Below, one piece after another: positions 63,389 to 64,000 of a stretch of 64,000 nucleotides of DNA. Both the position numbers and the translations under genes were made by a program. The notes beneath the pieces were generated by a model. It was not told the DNA's origin. It searched no databases and saw nothing but the letters and a program-made list of their open reading frames with translations. Within the stretch, counting starts at the first letter, position 1. Each line of letters begins with the position of its first letter. Origin of the DNA: Pseudomonas iranensis (lineage in GTDB: Bacteria > Pseudomonadota > Gammaproteobacteria > Pseudomonadales > Pseudomonadaceae); contig NZ_CP077092.1 of assembly GCF_014268585.2 (NCBI RefSeq), positions 4,030,001 to 4,094,000 of the forward strand, written 5' to 3'.

Positions 63389-63417
63389 AGCGCCATGCCC
63401 CTTTTCCGAGCGCTTTC

Positions 63418-63816
63418 ATGAGCAGTCAGACCTACAGCATTTCCGACCTCGCCCGCGAGCTGGACATCACCACCCGGGCGATCCGCTTTTATGAAGAGCA
63501 AGGCCTGCTCAGCCCCGAGCGTCGTGGCCAGGAACGTATCTATTCGCCGCGCGACAAGGTCACCCTGAAGCTGATCCTGCGCGGCAAGCGCATCGGTTTT
63601 TCCCTGGCCGAATGCCGCGAGCTGATCGAACTCTACGACCCGTCCGGCGGTAACACCAAACAGCTCAACAGCATGCTGGCGAAAATCAGCGAACGCCGCG
63701 AACAGCTCGAACAGCAGCTGCTGGATATCGAACAGATGAAGCTCGAGCTGGATACTGCTGAAGAGCGCTGCGTGCAGGCGCTGGAGCAGACGCTCAAGAG
63801 CCAGCAGGCGGTCTAG
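63418..63816 (+). CDS. MerR-family regulator, LiuR-like
   Basis: 132 residues. N-terminal MerR helix-turn-helix (YSISDLARELDITTRAIRFY, then EEQGLLSPERRGQERIYS), a linker KLILRGKRIGFSLAECRELIELYD, and a C-terminal coiled coil (about 85-130, Glu/Gln/Leu-rich). No metal-binding Cys residues are present, which argues for an organic ligand. The sequence resembles LiuR, the regulator of leucine and isovalerate breakdown. The downstream partial gene looks like HMG-CoA lyase, the last step of that pathway, which fits. Confidence 0.88.
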   Translation: MSSQTYSISDLARELDITTRAIRFYEEQGLLSPERRGQERIYSPRDKVTLKLILRGKRIGFSLAECRELIELYDPSGGNTKQLNSMLAKISERREQLEQQLLDIEQMKLELDTAEERCVQALEQTLKSQQAV

Positions 63817-63830
63817 CCAACACTGGCGCC

Positions 63831-63924
63831 CCTGTGGGAGCGAGCCTGCTCGCGAATGCATTCTGTCATCCAGCATTAACGGTGACTGATCCACCGCTTT
63901 CGCGAGCAGGCTCGCTCCCACAGG
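63831..63924. repeat. REP inverted pair
   Basis: Two inverted copies of the main REP palindrome between the MerR gene and the last partial gene. Confidence 0.9.
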
Positions 63925-63961
63925 GTTCTTCGTGAACTCAAAAAACAGGCAGGTCCCACCC

Positions 63962-64000
63962 ATGTCCCTCCCCTCCCAAGTACGCCTGATCGAAGTCGGC
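63962..64000 (+). CDS. Probable hydroxymethylglutaryl-CoA lyase, first 13 codons
   Basis: The window ends in the reading frame MSLPSQVRLIEVG. VRLIEVG is the N-terminal strand of HMG-CoA lyases (normally continued as GPRDGLQ), which split HMG-CoA to acetyl-CoA and acetoacetate in leucine degradation. The LiuR-like gene directly upstream supports this. Only 13 residues are visible, so the call is tentative. Confidence 0.6.
   Translation, partial: MSLPSQVRLIEVG

Overview
The window looks like a chromosomal segment of a fluorescent pseudomonad (Pseudomonas fluorescens group). The evidence is the GC-rich codon use, a fused nuoCD gene inside a complete 13-gene nuo operon, an aceA-nuo neighbourhood, and many short REP palindromes built on GGGAGCGAGCCTGCTCGC. 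I see no rRNA, tRNA, prophage, insertion sequence or CRISPR array.

Layout: 1-2.1 kb holds the 3' end of a RoxA-type ribosomal oxygenase, a GNAT acetyltransferase and a solo secretin-domain protein. 2.6-4 kb is isocitrate lyase. 4.6-19.5 kb is nuoA-N (respiratory complex I), closed by a strong terminator. 19.9-25.9 kb (minus) is a six-gene ABC importer in the same order as the Rhizobium glycerol transporter glpSTPQUV. It is divergent from an AcoR-like sigma-54 activator (26.2-28.1 kb), and a good -24/-12 promoter and phased repeats lie between them. 28.6-33.2 kb carries housekeeping genes (cysS, glnS, ppiB, lpxH). 33.4-38.3 kb (minus) is a marR-nodT-emrA-emrB tripartite efflux operon with two palindromic operators in its promoter.

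38.8-51.8 kb is the most interesting region. It is a chaperone-usher fimbrial locus of the CupD type with a built-in phosphorelay and c-di-GMP cassette: tip adhesin, PvrS-like hybrid kinase, PvrR-like REC-EAL phosphodiesterase, RcsC-like hybrid kinase with Hpt, RcsB-like regulator, pilin, chaperone, usher. Three transcription units (adhesin, kinase cassette, pilin operon) share one promoter layout. Each has an RcsB-box-like element (TAAGAATCGTCTGA and variants) exactly 39 bases upstream (first base to first base) of a TAnYGT -10 hexamer. The RcsB-like protein keeps the DNA-recognition helix of enterobacterial RcsB, so the locus looks like a self-contained, positively autoregulated regulon.

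52-64 kb holds tamB-tamA (outer-membrane protein assembly), a second GNAT protein, xthA, a PstS-like/OmpA fusion protein, an acyl-CoA dehydrogenase divergent from a LysR regulator, a LiuR-like MerR regulator with a candidate operator, and the first codons of a probable HMG-CoA lyase. Inverted REP pairs fill most of the intergenic gaps here.
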